64,000 bases of DNA from the NCBI GenBank assembly GCA_036556825.1, contig DATBIR010000195.1:23310-87309 (forward strand). The letters are read 5' to 3'. The notes beneath the pieces are model-generated. The model was not told the DNA's origin and did not search any database. It was given only the letters and a program-made list of their open reading frames with translations. Source of the DNA: JAJKJG01 sp036556825. GTDB lineage: Bacteria > Pseudomonadota > Alphaproteobacteria > Rhizobiales > Beijerinckiaceae. Made by a program: the position numbers and the translations under genes. Every line of letters starts with the position of its first letter. Position 1 is the stretch's first letter. This document shows positions 35,078-43,792 of the stretch, piece after piece.

Positions 35078-36586
35078 CTAGCGGCCTTTGGTGATGCTGC
35101 CCAGAACGCCGCGCAGGATGGCACGGCCGATCTGCGTGCCGACGGTGCGGGCCACGGATGTCGCGGCCGAACGCACCACGACTTCCGTCATGGTCATGCG
35201 CTGGCGGCCCTTGCCCTTGCCGCTCGCCTGGGCGCCCCCGAGAACGGATTCCAGCAATCCGCCGAGGCCGCCGGCGCTCGAGGCCTGCTCTGCGGGCTCC
35301 TTCGCCATCGCCTTGCGGCTGGCGAGCATCTCGTAGGCGCTCTCCGAATCGAGCGTCTCGTCGTATTTGCCCCTGACGGGGCTCGTCTTCATGATGTCCT
35401 TGCGCTCGCCGTCGGCGAGCGGACCGACACGTCCGCCCGGCGGCGCGATCAGCGTGCGCTCGACAACGGACGGTGTGCCGCCGCCTTCCAGCGTCGAGAC
35501 GAGCGCCTCGCCGACGCCGAGCTCGGTGATCGCCTTTTCGCTCGAGAATGCCGGATTCTGGCGGAACGTCCCGGCAGCCGCCTTGACGGCCTTCTGGTCG
35601 CGCGGCGTGAAGGCCCGCAACGCGTGCTGCACGCGATTGCCGAGCTGGGCCAGGACGGTCTCGGGCACGTCGAGCGGGTTCTGGGTGACGAAATAGACGC
35701 CCACGCCTTTTGACCGGATCAGCCGCACGACCTGCTCAACGGCTTCGAGCAGCGGGCGCGGCGCGTCGTTGAACAAAAGGTGCGCCTCGTCGAAAAAGAA
35801 CACGAGCTTCGGCTTGGCGAGATCGCCGACCTCCGGCAGTTCCTCGAACAGCTCGGACAGCATCCACAGCAGGAACGAGGCGTAAAGGCGCGGACTGGCC
35901 ATCAGCTTGTCGGCCGCGAACAGATTGATGATGCCGCGGCCATCGCGGTCAGTCTTGATGAAGTCACGGATGTCGAGCGCAGGCTCGCCGAAGAACTTGT
36001 CGGCGCCCTGGTTCTCGAGCATCAGCAGTCGGCGCTGGATGGCGCCGATCGATTCCTTGCCGACATTCCCGTATTTCGAATCGATTTCCTTCTCGTTCTC
36101 GACGCAATACACGAGCAGCGCGCGCAGATCCTTGAGGTCGAGCACCGGCAAGGAATTGTCGTCGGCGACGCGGAAGGCGATGTTGAGGATGCCCTCCTGC
36201 ACGTCATTGAGTTCGAGCAGGCGGGCCAGGAGCAGCGGCCCCATCTCCGAGACCGTGGCGCGGGTCGGGTGACCTTGCTCGCCGAACAGGTCCCAGAACA
36301 CGACCGGAAAGCGATCGGGCGTGTACTGGATGCCGATTTCCTTGGCCCGCTTGACGAAAGGCGCCTTGCCCTCGCCCGGCGCGGCGATGCCCGACAGATC
36401 GCCCTTGATGTCGGCGGCAAACACCGGCACGCCGGCATTGGAGAAGCCCTCGGCGAGAAGCTGCAGGGTGACCGTCTTGCCGGTGCCGGTCGCGCCGGTG
36501 ACCAGGCCGTGGCGATTGGCGAGCGCAAGCGTGAGATATTCCGGCTTGGTGCTCTTACCGATCAGGATCTTGCCGTCCTCGTTCAT
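35078..36586 (-). CDS. DUF853 HerA/FtsK-like ATPase
   Basis: 502 residues from ATG 36586 with GGGAAGG upstream (the frame is open 74 codons earlier but that part is unlike the family). Walker A is G-A-T-G-T-G-K-T (about residue 30), Walker B is K-L-V-F-F-F-D-E-A-H-L-L-F, and there are Y-F-V-T-Q-N-P-L-D-V-P-E and H-A-L-R-A-F-T-P-R-D-Q-K sensors. DUF853 proteins (E. coli YjgR) are HerA-type hexameric ATPases of unknown role. The C-terminal ~70 residues are Gly/Lys-rich. Confidence 0.85.
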   Translation of the reverse strand: MNEDGKILIGKSTKPEYLTLALANRHGLVTGATGTGKTVTLQLLAEGFSNAGVPVFAADIKGDLSGIAAPGEGKAPFVKRAKEIGIQYTPDRFPVVFWDLFGEQGHPTRATVSEMGPLLLARLLELNDVQEGILNIAFRVADDNSLPVLDLKDLRALLVYCVENEKEIDSKYGNVGKESIGAIQRRLLMLENQGADKFFGEPALDIRDFIKTDRDGRGIINLFAADKLMASPRLYASFLLWMLSELFEELPEVGDLAKPKLVFFFDEAHLLFNDAPRPLLEAVEQVVRLIRSKGVGVYFVTQNPLDVPETVLAQLGNRVQHALRAFTPRDQKAVKAAAGTFRQNPAFSSEKAITELGVGEALVSTLEGGGTPSVVERTLIAPPGGRVGPLADGERKDIMKTSPVRGKYDETLDSESAYEMLASRKAMAKEPAEQASSAGGLGGLLESVLGGAQASGKGKGRQRMTMTEVVVRSAATSVARTVGTQIGRAILRGVLGSITKGR

Positions 36587-36617
36587 GGTCCTTCCCTCGA
36601 TCAGCGGTGAGTCATAA

Positions 36618-36663
36618 GCATGATCCGGCGAAGTGGAAACCGCGTCGCCGCATATGATCATGT
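36618..36663. repeat. Dispersed GCATGATCCGG repeat
   Basis: GCATGATCCGGCGAAGTGG at one end and a GATCATG at the other, in the divergent region between the HerA-like ATPase and the next gene. Same family as the units at 37818 and 43649. Confidence 0.6.
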
Positions 36664-36820
36664 GACCGGGGAAACCTTGGAGCGGGAGCGCTTCCCCCAG
36701 AAGCCGGCCCCGTTCCGGCAGCCTTTTCCATCCTGTTCGTGCTTGCACTGCCGGCCAGGCCGCGTCCTTGATTTCGTCCGCCCAATTTCGGAAATGATGC
36801 AGTTGCACCAGGAGATCGAC

Positions 36821-37204
36821 ATGGACGAGCTTATCACGCGCGTCACCAAGGCCACGAGCCTTGACGCGGCCACCGCCCAGAAGGCGATCGGCATCATTCT
36901 CGCGTTCCTCAAGAAGGAGGGGCCGCCGGCGGAGGTGAACCAGCTCCTCGCGGCCATGCCGGGCGCCGAGCAGGTGATCGCCCAGTCCGGCGACGGCGGC
37001 CCGGGCGCCACCGGCGGCGGCTTCATGGGGATGATGGGCGGCGGGGTCATGGCCCTTGGCGGCCAGCTCATGGGCGCCGGCGTCTCAATGGGCCAGATGC
37101 AGCCGCTCGGGCGCGAGCTGTTTGCTTATGGCCGCGAAAAAGCCGGCGAGGACGTGATGGGCCCGATCGTGGGCTCGATCCCGGGGCTCAGCCAGTTCGT
37201 CTGA
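36821..37204 (+). CDS. DUF2267-like helical protein
   Basis: 127 residues from ATG 36821 with CAGGAG upstream. M-D-E-L-I-T-R-V-T-K-A-T-S-L-D and A-I-G-I-I-L-A-F-L-K-K-E-G-P are a DUF2267-like helical module, followed by a Gly/Met-rich segment and a C-terminal M-G-P-I-V-G-S-I-P-G-L-S-Q-F. Function unknown. Divergent from the ATPase gene. Confidence 0.6.
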   Translation: MDELITRVTKATSLDAATAQKAIGIILAFLKKEGPPAEVNQLLAAMPGAEQVIAQSGDGGPGATGGGFMGMMGGGVMALGGQLMGAGVSMGQMQPLGRELFAYGREKAGEDVMGPIVGSIPGLSQFV

Positions 37205-37318
37205 CCCTTCGGCGCCCCGCAAAGGGCGCGTCCTCCCGATCGCGGTCGCCGGAGCGGAACGGCGTGCTCTCTGCGCACGCCGCAGCCTGACGATCACACG
37301 AGGGCGGTCCGCGCCAAA

Positions 37319-37642
37319 TCACCTCGTGATGTTGCAAAAGCCGGCGCCAAGCGTATTTCCGCACCCGTTGCGGCACGTCGCACTCGCGACAGTGTCGCCG
37401 TTGGGCAGCCGGCAGGCGATGGAATTGCGCGTGCCGCCCGAAAAACATTCCCCCGTGCTGGTCCCTGTTCCGATGGTGATCACGCGCCCCCGACATTTCA
37501 GGCTCGTCGAGGCGCGAGGCGTGACAGCGCCCCGTTTGGACGGCTTCTGAACCCCAGGATTTGATGATTGGGCACCGGATGGGCCGGCGGCAAGCGTCGA
37601 TAACAGCAGCGCCGCGGCGATCAAGCTGAGGATCCGGAACAT
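37319..37642 (-). CDS. Small secreted cysteine-containing protein
   Basis: 107 residues with a signal peptide (M-F-R-I-L-S-L-I-A-A-A-L-L-L-S) and GGGAGG upstream. The mature part has five Cys (L-K-C, G-E-C-F, A-C-R, A-T-C-R-N-G-C, F-C) in ~60 residues, suggesting disulfides in the periplasm. No known family. Confidence 0.6.
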   Translation of the reverse strand: MFRILSLIAAALLLSTLAAGPSGAQSSNPGVQKPSKRGAVTPRASTSLKCRGRVITIGTGTSTGECFSGGTRNSIACRLPNGDTVASATCRNGCGNTLGAGFCNITR

Positions 37643-37674
37643 GGTTGGTCCCTCCCGATCTCGGCCAGAATAAC

Positions 37675-37815
37675 ATGCTTACGGCCAAGCTGAAACGCTC
37701 GCGCAACGAGAGCGTTGTCTCCATGATCCGGACGCATGGATCGGTTCCCGCCTTCATGGCTTGTGGGGGCGGGACGGAGGGCCCGGCTCAAAGAGCCGGG
37801 CCTTCTTCGTGCTGA
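37675..37815 (+). other. Small possible ORF or sRNA ending in a terminator hairpin
   Basis: 46-codon frame starting M-L-T-A-K-L-K-R-S-R with no strong ribosome binding site, which ends at 37815. A GGCCCGGCTC-AAA-GAGCCGGGCC hairpin followed by TTCTT (37780-37806) lies inside its 3' end. No gene on this strand ends nearby, so a short transcript ending here is possible. Confidence 0.3.
37780..37806 (+). terminator. Orphan terminator-like hairpin
   Basis: 10-bp perfect stem with a 3-base loop and a pyrimidine tail, 575 bases after the closest plus-strand gene end and 170 bases before folP. Confidence 0.6.
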
Positions 37816-37817
37816 GA

Positions 37818-37935
37818 GCATGATCCGGCGAAGTGGATACCGCTTCGCCGAAAAAGGCTTGTCCCGGACTTGATCCGGGATCATGCGATTCAAGAAGAAG
37901 AGCGGGAACGATTCAATCCGAAGCGATCCTGCTCT
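37818..37935. repeat. Composite dispersed repeat upstream of folP
   Basis: GCATGATCCGGCGAAGTGG then CGCTTCGCCGAAAAAGG (module A), then GGCTTGTCCCGGACTTGATC plus GGGATCATGCG (module B), then GAGCGGGAACGATTCAATCC and a GATCCTGCTC partner (module C). Modules A and B recur at 43649-43786 with almost identical sequence. Confidence 0.75.
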
Positions 37936-37976
37936 GGCACATTGACAGGCCGGGGCCGGGCGGCCATGCCCCTCGC

Positions 37977-38822
37977 ATGCCGACAGCACGCATCCTTTCT
38001 CACCGGACCGGGACGCTCGCATTGGGAGAGCGAACGCTGCTCATGGGCGTGGTCAACGTCACGCCCGATTCGTTCTCCGACGGCGGCCTCAACCTGACCC
38101 CGAGCGACGCCGTTGCATCGGCCCTGCGCATGACGGCCGAAGGCGCCGACCTGATCGACCTCGGCGGCGAATCGACCCGGCCGGGTCACATCGCCGTATC
38201 GGCCGAGGAGGAATGGAACCGGCTGCGGCCGGTCTTTGCGGGCCTTGCACAAGCCCAGCTGTCGCTGCCGCCGCTCGCCATCGACAGCTGGAAGGCCGAC
38301 GTGGCGCGCCGCGCCATTGCGGCCGGCGCCTCGATCGTCAACGACGTCTGGGGCTTCCAGCGCGATCCGGCGATCGCCGAGGTGGCGGCGGAGAGCGGCG
38401 CGGCCGCGATCCTGATGCACAACCGGGAGGCAGCCGATCCGCAGATCGACATCGTTTCAGATATCCTGCGTTTTCTCGAACGCTCGCTGGCGATCGCCGA
38501 GGCCGCCGGCGTCGCCGATGACCGCATCCTGCTCGACCCGGGCATTGGCTTCGGCAAGACCATCGCGCAGAGCTACGAGGCGGTGGCGGCGCTGCCGCGC
38601 CTCAAGGCGCTGGGCTACCCCGTTCTCCTCGGCTTGTCGCGCAAGGCCTTCATCGGCCGCTTGTTCGAGCCGCCGCCGGCACCCGCCGCGCGCCTGCCCG
38701 GAACCATTGCGGCGAACGCCTACGGGGTCATCGCCGGGGCAGACATCATCCGCGTTCACGACGTGGCCGAGCATGTGCAGGCGATGCGCGTCATCGACAC
38801 CCTTCGGAGGACGGCCGCATGA
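37977..38822 (+). CDS. folP: Dihydropteroate synthase
   Basis: 281 residues from ATG 37977. Catalyses pABA plus dihydropterin pyrophosphate to dihydropteroate. Signatures: G-V-V-N-V-T-P-D-S-F-S-D-G-G, G-A-D-L-I-D-L-G-G-E-S-T-R-P-G, S-I-V-N-D-V-W-G, A-I-L-M-H-N and L-D-P-G-I-G-F-G-K. The start is chosen because upstream sequence is the dispersed repeat. First gene of folP-folB-folK with 4- and 8-base overlaps. Confidence 0.93.
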   Translation: MPTARILSHRTGTLALGERTLLMGVVNVTPDSFSDGGLNLTPSDAVASALRMTAEGADLIDLGGESTRPGHIAVSAEEEWNRLRPVFAGLAQAQLSLPPLAIDSWKADVARRAIAAGASIVNDVWGFQRDPAIAEVAAESGAAAILMHNREAADPQIDIVSDILRFLERSLAIAEAAGVADDRILLDPGIGFGKTIAQSYEAVAALPRLKALGYPVLLGLSRKAFIGRLFEPPPAPAARLPGTIAANAYGVIAGADIIRVHDVAEHVQAMRVIDTLRRTAA

Positions 38823-39187
38823 GCGACCGCATCGTGCTCAAGGATCTGCAGGTCTTCGCCAGGCACGGCGTGCGGCCAGAGGAGAAAAAGCTCGGTCAGC
38901 GCTTCGCCGTCGACGTGACCGCGTTCCTGGACCTGCGGCCAGCCGGCGAAAGCGACGATTATGGCCGCACGGTGTGCTACGACGCGCTGACGCGCACCGT
39001 GATGGACGCGCTCACCGCACAGCCCTTCTATCTGATCGAGGCAGCGGCGGAAGCGGTCGCGCAGACGCTGCTGACCACCTTCCCGCTGATCGATCGCGTC
39101 GTCGTCGAGGTGCGCAAGCCCTCTGCCGCGATCGATGCGGTGTTCGAGTATGTCGGTGTCGTCATCGAGCGCGGCCGCCGTGGCTGA
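38819..39187 (+). CDS. folB: Dihydroneopterin aldolase
   Basis: 122 residues. D-R-I-V-L-K-D-L-Q-V-F-A-R-H-G-V opening, conserved E-E-K-K-L-G-Q-R-F-A-V-D-V, and E-A-A-A-E-A-V-A-Q with V-E-V-R-K-P-S-A at the end are FolB signatures. It makes 6-hydroxymethyl-dihydropterin. ATGA overlap with folP shows coupling. Confidence 0.92.
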   Translation: MSDRIVLKDLQVFARHGVRPEEKKLGQRFAVDVTAFLDLRPAGESDDYGRTVCYDALTRTVMDALTAQPFYLIEAAAEAVAQTLLTTFPLIDRVVVEVRKPSAAIDAVFEYVGVVIERGRRG

Positions 39188-39656
39188 CGTGCTGCTTGGA
39201 TTGGGCGGCAATCTCGGAGACCCGGTAGCAACGATCGGCAACGCGCTGACGCGCCTCGAAGACGGCGGCGTGCACATCACGGCGCGCTCGCATTGGTATC
39301 GGACCGCGGCGTGGGGCGTCACCGAGCAGCCGGATTTCGTCAATCTCTGCGCCGCGGCCCGGACGGCGCTCACGCCGCGCGCGCTCCTGGCGCTCATTCA
39401 CGAGACCGAAGCGGCCCTCGGCCGCGAGAGGCGCACGCGCTGGGGGCCTCGTTCAATCGACATCGATATCCTGACTTACGACGACGAGACGATCGAGGAG
39501 CCGGGGCTGCACATTCCTCATCCGCATCTCACCGAGCGCGCTTTCGTGCTGATCCCCCTGCTCGACATTGCGCCTGACAAGCGCGTCGCCGGGCGCAGCC
39601 TGCGCGACTGGAGCGCGCGGGTCCCCCATGGCGGCGTCGAGCGCATGAAAGTGTAG
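39180..39656 (+). CDS. folK: 6-hydroxymethyl-dihydropterin pyrophosphokinase
   Basis: 158 residues from GTG 39180, overlapping folB by 8 bases. V-L-L-G-L-G-G-N-L-G-D-P, W-Y-R-T-A-A-W-G, Q-P-D-F-V-N and the R-W-G-P-R-S-I-D-I-D-I-L and H-P-H-L-T-E-R-A-F-V-L-I-P-L motifs are all intact. A longer frame from 39135 is open but unlikely. Completes the folate cluster. Confidence 0.93.
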   Translation: MADVLLGLGGNLGDPVATIGNALTRLEDGGVHITARSHWYRTAAWGVTEQPDFVNLCAAARTALTPRALLALIHETEAALGRERRTRWGPRSIDIDILTYDDETIEEPGLHIPHPHLTERAFVLIPLLDIAPDKRVAGRSLRDWSARVPHGGVERMKV

Positions 39657-39740
39657 CGGAAAGGCACCGAGCATTGTAACGCGACCCGCTCCGCACCTCC
39701 GTCGATCGCGCTTCGAAGTTACGAGCCGCCAAATTGCACC

Positions 39741-40295
39741 ATGCGAACATCCGATTGCGACATCCTGATCGTGCCGGGCTATGGCAATTCCGGGCCTGAC
39801 CATTGGCAGAGCCGCTGGCAGCAGCGGCTGTCCAGCGCCCGCCGCGTCGAGCAGGACGACTGGGAGAATCCCGAGCGCGATGCGTGGGTGTTGCGCCTGG
39901 TGAATGCGATCGCCGGCTGCCGGCGACCCGTCGTTCTCGTGGCGCACAGCCTCGGCGTTGCGGCCGTGGCGCACGCGGCGCCGCGGCTGCCCCGCGACGC
40001 CGTCGGCGGCGCCTTCCTGGTGGCCTTGCCCGATGTCGAGAACATGGACGTGCGGCCTGTGGGAGTGGATCCGGCCTTCGCACCGCTGCCGCGCGATCCC
40101 CTCCCCTTTCCGTCCTTGCTCGTCGCCAGTCGCTCGGACCCATATTGCACGTTCGAGCGAGCCGAGGACTTCGCTTACGCCTGGGGCTCGGCACTGCTCG
40201 ACGCCGGGGATGCGGGTCACGTCAACATCGCCAGCGGCTATGGCCCGTGGCCCGAAGGGCTGATGCGCTTCGCCGGCTTTCTCAGGCGGCTCTGA
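39741..40295 (+). CDS. RBBP9/YdeN-family alpha/beta hydrolase
   Basis: 184 residues. I-V-P-G-Y-G-N-S-G-P-D-H-W-Q-S-R-W, catalytic Ser in V-A-H-S-L-G-V, later Asp in A-S-R-S-D-P-Y and His in D-A-G-H-V-N are the RBBP9-type serine hydrolase signature. Substrate unknown. It stands alone after folK. Confidence 0.88.
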   Translation: MRTSDCDILIVPGYGNSGPDHWQSRWQQRLSSARRVEQDDWENPERDAWVLRLVNAIAGCRRPVVLVAHSLGVAAVAHAAPRLPRDAVGGAFLVALPDVENMDVRPVGVDPAFAPLPRDPLPFPSLLVASRSDPYCTFERAEDFAYAWGSALLDAGDAGHVNIASGYGPWPEGLMRFAGFLRRL

Positions 40296-40391
40296 AGCAA
40301 AAACAGGAATGATTTTCGGCGTGTCTCACAAGGCGTCCTGTCGAACTCGCGGCCGCCGGCGTGGCGCGGGTCCCGTCAGCCGCACGGGCCA

Positions 40392-40421
40392 ACAAAAAAG
40401 GCCGCCTGGATAGGCGGCCTT
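40392..40421 (-). terminator. rpsD terminator
   Basis: Minus-strand GGCCGCCT / AGGCGGCC stem, loop ATCC, followed by TTTTTT (40398-40393 region), ~25 bases after the stop. Confidence 0.85.
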
Positions 40422-40443
40422 CCGTGTCTCCAGAAGAACGAAA

Positions 40444-41061
40444 TCAGCGCGAGTAGAACTCGATCACGAGGTTCGGCTCCATCTGGACCGGATACGGCAC
40501 CTCGTTCAGCGCCGGGACGCGCGTCATCCGCGCGGTCATCTTGCCGTGGTCGACCTCGATATAGTCCGGCACGTCGCGCTCGGCGAGCTGCGCGGCCACC
40601 ACGACGATCTCGAGCTGCCTCGATTTGTCCTTGACCTCGACGACGTCGCCCGGCTTGACGAGGTAGCTCGGGATGTTGACGCGGCGGCCGTTCACCTTGA
40701 CGTGGCCGTGGTTGACGAACTGGCGCGCGGCGAACGGGGTCGGCACGAACTTGGCGCGATAGATCACCGCGTCGAGGCGACGCTCGAGCAGCCCGATCAG
40801 GTTCTCGCCGGAATCGCCCTTCTGGCGGATGGCCTCGGCGTAATAGCGCCGGAACTGCTTCTCGGTGATGTTGGCGTAATAGCCCTTCAGCTTCTGCTTG
40901 GCGCGCAGCTGCGTGCCGAAGTCGGACATCTTGCCCTTGCGGCGCTGGCCATGCTGGCCCGGACCATATTCGCGGCGGTTGACGGGACTCTTGGGGCGGC
41001 CCCAGATGTTCTGGCCCATGCGGCGATCGAGCTTGTGCTTCGCCGTGACTCTCTTTGACAT
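40444..41061 (-). CDS. rpsD: 30S ribosomal protein S4
   Basis: 205 residues. M-S-K-R-V-T-A-K-H-K-L-D-R-R opening with the zinc-less form of S4, S4 RNA-binding domain around L-E-R-R-L-D-A-V-I-Y-R-A-K-F, and C-terminal Y-P-V-Q-M-E-P-N-L-V-I-E-F-Y. Binds 16S rRNA early in 30S assembly. Single gene, not in an ribosomal-protein operon, as is usual in alphaproteobacteria. Confidence 0.97.
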   Translation of the reverse strand: MSKRVTAKHKLDRRMGQNIWGRPKSPVNRREYGPGQHGQRRKGKMSDFGTQLRAKQKLKGYYANITEKQFRRYYAEAIRQKGDSGENLIGLLERRLDAVIYRAKFVPTPFAARQFVNHGHVKVNGRRVNIPSYLVKPGDVVEVKDKSRQLEIVVVAAQLAERDVPDYIEVDHGKMTARMTRVPALNEVPYPVQMEPNLVIEFYSR

Positions 41062-41187
41062 CGCGTATCCTCTGTTGGTTCAGGTCGCTTGTTGAGGAAC
41101 GCGCCCTCCTCTCCCTCGTCCCGGGAGGCCAGGGCCATCCGAGGGGTAGGGCGACAGCCTTCGGATCAACCAAAGGCACGGGTGCGT

Positions 41188-41222
41188 AAAAAAGCGCGCG
41201 CGGCCCAAAGGACCGCGCGAGC
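41188..41222 (-). terminator. murI terminator
   Basis: Minus-strand stem CGCGCGGTCC / GGCCGCGCGCG with TTTG loop, followed by TTTTTT, about 20 bases after the murI stop. Confidence 0.8.
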
Positions 41223-41239
41223 CGGGGTCACTTAGTCCC

Positions 41240-42130
41240 TCAAGCCTGGAAAGTCAACGCGGCGGCGCCGGTGAGCGGCATCGGTTCCGAGGCGATGCTG
41301 GCCAGGCCGCGCTCCGCGAGCGCCACGCGCAGGCCCGGCGTAGCCGCGGCCCCATCGGTGAACACGGCCAGGGAGCCGCTCGCGGGGGCGCGCCCGGCCG
41401 GGGCCTCCCCGAGCAGCTGGACCACACGCCTGGCGATGGCAGGCGCGGGATCGACCCAGGTCACGGCCCAGGGGGCCAGCCGTTCGAGGCGCGGCAGCAG
41501 CAGCGGGTAATGGGTGCAGGCAAGGACAACCACGTCCGTGCGGCCCGCCGCGTCGGCAACGAAGCAAGGCTCGATTTCGCTGCGGATGTCGGCATCCGTG
41601 GCCGGGGCGCCGCCGAGCTCGGCTTCAGCCAGGTCGGCCAGGCGGCGCGAGCCGACCAGTGTGACCCGGCAGTCGCCGGCATAGGCGTCGATCAGCCCGC
41701 GGGTGTAATCCCTGGCGACCGTGCCCGGTGTCGCCAGCACGCTGACCCGCTTCGAGCGCGACAGGCCCGCGGCTGGCTTGATGGCCGGCACAGTGCCGAC
41801 GAACGGCATCGGGAAGCGTTGTCGCAGGTGCGGCAGCACGAGAGTCGAGGCCGTGTTGCAGGCGATGACGACGAGATCGGGGACATACCGTGCGAGCAGG
41901 CGCTCCATCACGGCCATGACCCGGGCGACGAGGGTCTGCTCGTCCAGGCGGCCATAGGGAAAGCCGGCATCGTCGGCCGCATAGATGAAACGCGCGTCCG
42001 GTCGCGCCTTGCGGACCTCGGCCAGGACCGTAAGTCCGCCGAGGCCGGAATCGAACACAAGGATGGTCGGGGCGCGCGGCACCATGTTCCGAAGGGCGTA
42101 CACGGTTCCGGCGAGAAGGTCGATACGCAT
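41240..42130 (-). CDS. murI: Glutamate racemase
   Basis: 296 residues. Interconverts L- and D-glutamate for peptidoglycan. Has F-D-S-G-L-G-G-L-T-V, C91 in V-I-A-C-N-T-A-S and the second catalytic Cys in V-L-A-C-T-H-Y-P. The ATG at 42130 lacks a clear ribosome binding site; ATG 42085 (M-V-P-R-A-P) is an alternative that would match the family's usual length better. TTAA-N7-TTAG (42172-42186) upstream resembles a CtrA site, possibly by chance. Confidence 0.92.
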   Translation of the reverse strand: MRIDLLAGTVYALRNMVPRAPTILVFDSGLGGLTVLAEVRKARPDARFIYAADDAGFPYGRLDEQTLVARVMAVMERLLARYVPDLVVIACNTASTLVLPHLRQRFPMPFVGTVPAIKPAAGLSRSKRVSVLATPGTVARDYTRGLIDAYAGDCRVTLVGSRRLADLAEAELGGAPATDADIRSEIEPCFVADAAGRTDVVVLACTHYPLLLPRLERLAPWAVTWVDPAPAIARRVVQLLGEAPAGRAPASGSLAVFTDGAAATPGLRVALAERGLASIASEPMPLTGAAALTFQA

Positions 42131-42182
42131 GGGGGACAGGCCGCGGTCATCCTAGAAGGCCACGCCCAGCGTTAAGAATCCC

Positions 42183-43487
42183 TTAGCCTGGCAGGCGCCG
42201 GGCCACCTCGCGAGCGACCCTTTCGCCCTCGAGCGTGGCGCCTCCGACGGTCATGGCACCTCCGGCAGCCGTCGCCTCGCCCGCGAACCAGATGCGGCCG
42301 GCCACGGGCTCGCGCAAGGCCATTCGTGCCGCGACGTGGCCGGGACGGGCGACGGAATAGCTGCCCCGGGAATAAGGGTCGCTCCACCAGCCGGCGAGCC
42401 GTCCGGCGACGACGGCGTCGCGCATGCGGCTTCCGACCAGAGCCGCCAGGCGTTCCGTGACGAAATCGACCGCCGCCCGCTCGCCCGCCTCGCATAGCCG
42501 GCGGCCGTGATCGCCGCCCATGACCGCCACAACGAGATCGTGGCCGAAGGGCCAGAACTCGAAGCTCGTCGCGGCGGCGTCGCCGAGGATCTCGAAATAG
42601 TCCGTCCCCTCCACCGGGCCCAAGCGCGCGCGGTCGAGCCGCAAGGCGATCTTCGTGTAGGCGCCCATGCCGAGCCCCTCGAGTGCATCCCGCGTCGGCT
42701 GCGGAAGCTCCGGCGCGAACCGGATGCCGCCGGCCTTCAGCACGCCCACCGGGACCGTGACGATGGCCGTTGACGCCTTCAGCGTGCCGCCGGAGGTGTC
42801 GACCTCGACCGTTTGACGGGCCCAGCGGATGGCGCTGACGGGCGTCTCGAGGCGCACCGGGACATCGGCGCCGTAGCGCGTCACGAGCGCCCCGTAACCG
42901 CTCGGGATGAGGAAGTCGTCGCCACTCCACAATTGCTCGTAATCGGCGATCGATACCCGCTCCGGATCCTCGCCGAGGGAGAAGCGGGTCACGCCGCCGG
43001 CCGCTTCCACCACTTCCGGCGGTCCGCCGCGAACCGCATCCGCGAACGACTTGTCGGCCGCGGCGCCGAGCGAAAGCGCCGCCCAGATCCGCTCGAATCC
43101 GCGGCGGCGGCGCCGCCGCTCGGCGTCGGCGACCCGCACGCCGTCGGCATAAACGAGCGGCGGTGCGCCGGACGCATCCTCCTGCAGAGGAACGCCGAGT
43201 TCGTCGGCGATGCGCTTCCACGGATTGCGCTCGGCCCAGTGGATATACTGGGCGCCGGCATCGAACGGCAGGCCGAGCGTGCTGTCGGTATAGGCGCGCC
43301 CGCCGATGCGGTTCCGCGCCTCGACCACGATAACGCTTCGGCCGACGCCGCGCAGGTGCTTTGCGGCCGCAAGGCCCGCCGCGCCAGCCCCGACCACTGC
43401 GACGTCGACATCGACATCGGCGCCGCGGGCACGTGAGACAGCCGCGGCCCCTGCGCCGGCCAGAAAAACGCGCCTTGCAATCCGCAT
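42183..43487 (-). CDS. Periplasmic flavin monoamine oxidase-like protein
   Basis: 434 residues. Tat-like signal (R-I-A-R-R-V-F-L-A-G-A-G). FAD-binding G-A-G-A-A-G-L-A-A-A followed by E-A-R-N-R-I-G-G-R-A, and C-terminal G-R-I-W-F-A-G-E-A-T-A, are amine oxidase family motifs (MAO, polyamine oxidase, L-amino acid oxidase). The substrate cannot be told. Separate from murI by 50 bases. Confidence 0.85.
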   Translation of the reverse strand: MRIARRVFLAGAGAAAVSRARGADVDVDVAVVGAGAAGLAAAKHLRGVGRSVIVVEARNRIGGRAYTDSTLGLPFDAGAQYIHWAERNPWKRIADELGVPLQEDASGAPPLVYADGVRVADAERRRRRRGFERIWAALSLGAAADKSFADAVRGGPPEVVEAAGGVTRFSLGEDPERVSIADYEQLWSGDDFLIPSGYGALVTRYGADVPVRLETPVSAIRWARQTVEVDTSGGTLKASTAIVTVPVGVLKAGGIRFAPELPQPTRDALEGLGMGAYTKIALRLDRARLGPVEGTDYFEILGDAAATSFEFWPFGHDLVVAVMGGDHGRRLCEAGERAAVDFVTERLAALVGSRMRDAVVAGRLAGWWSDPYSRGSYSVARPGHVAARMALREPVAGRIWFAGEATAAGGAMTVGGATLEGERVAREVARRLPG

Positions 43488-43792
43488 GCGAAATCCGTGG
43501 CTCGGAAGCGCTCCGGATGCCCCACAACCGGCCGGTCCGGAAGCACCTTCGGGCTACCTTAACGCGGAAGTGAGCGGTGTGTTGCGGAGGCTTGAAGCAG
43601 GATCGATTCACACAGACGCGAGCCTGCTCCCTTGCCGGATGATGCTGGAGCATGATCCGGCAAAAGCCTGCCCCGGACGTGATCCGGGGTGGGCACCGCT
43701 TTGCCGAAAAAGGCTTGTCCCGGACTCGATCCGGGATCATGCGACACAAAGAGAAGGAGAGCAGGATCGATTCGATCCGAATTCATCCTGCC
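43488..43792. other. Intergenic block made mostly of dispersed repeats
   Basis: No gene. It contains a module C fragment (43597-43630) and the composite A-B-C repeat at 43649-43786. Only the first ~100 bases, near the amine oxidase start, are non-repeat. Confidence 0.6.
43649..43786. repeat. Composite dispersed repeat
   Basis: GCATGATCCGGCAAAAGCC, GTGATCCGGGGTGGGCACC, GCTTTGCCGAAAAAGG, then GGCTTGTCCCGGACTCGATC and GGGATCATGCG, then AGCAGGATCGATTCGATCC with a TCATCCTGC partner. The module B core differs from that at 37851-37886 by one base. Confidence 0.78.

Noticed and set aside
42172..42186. CtrA-like site before murI
   Set aside because: One mismatch and inside the stop codon of the neighbouring gene; may be chance.
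43649..43786. Possible integron attC or att site at the composite repeat
   Set aside because: The same modules recur at several unrelated intergenic places and no integrase is near, so dispersed repeat is the better explanation.
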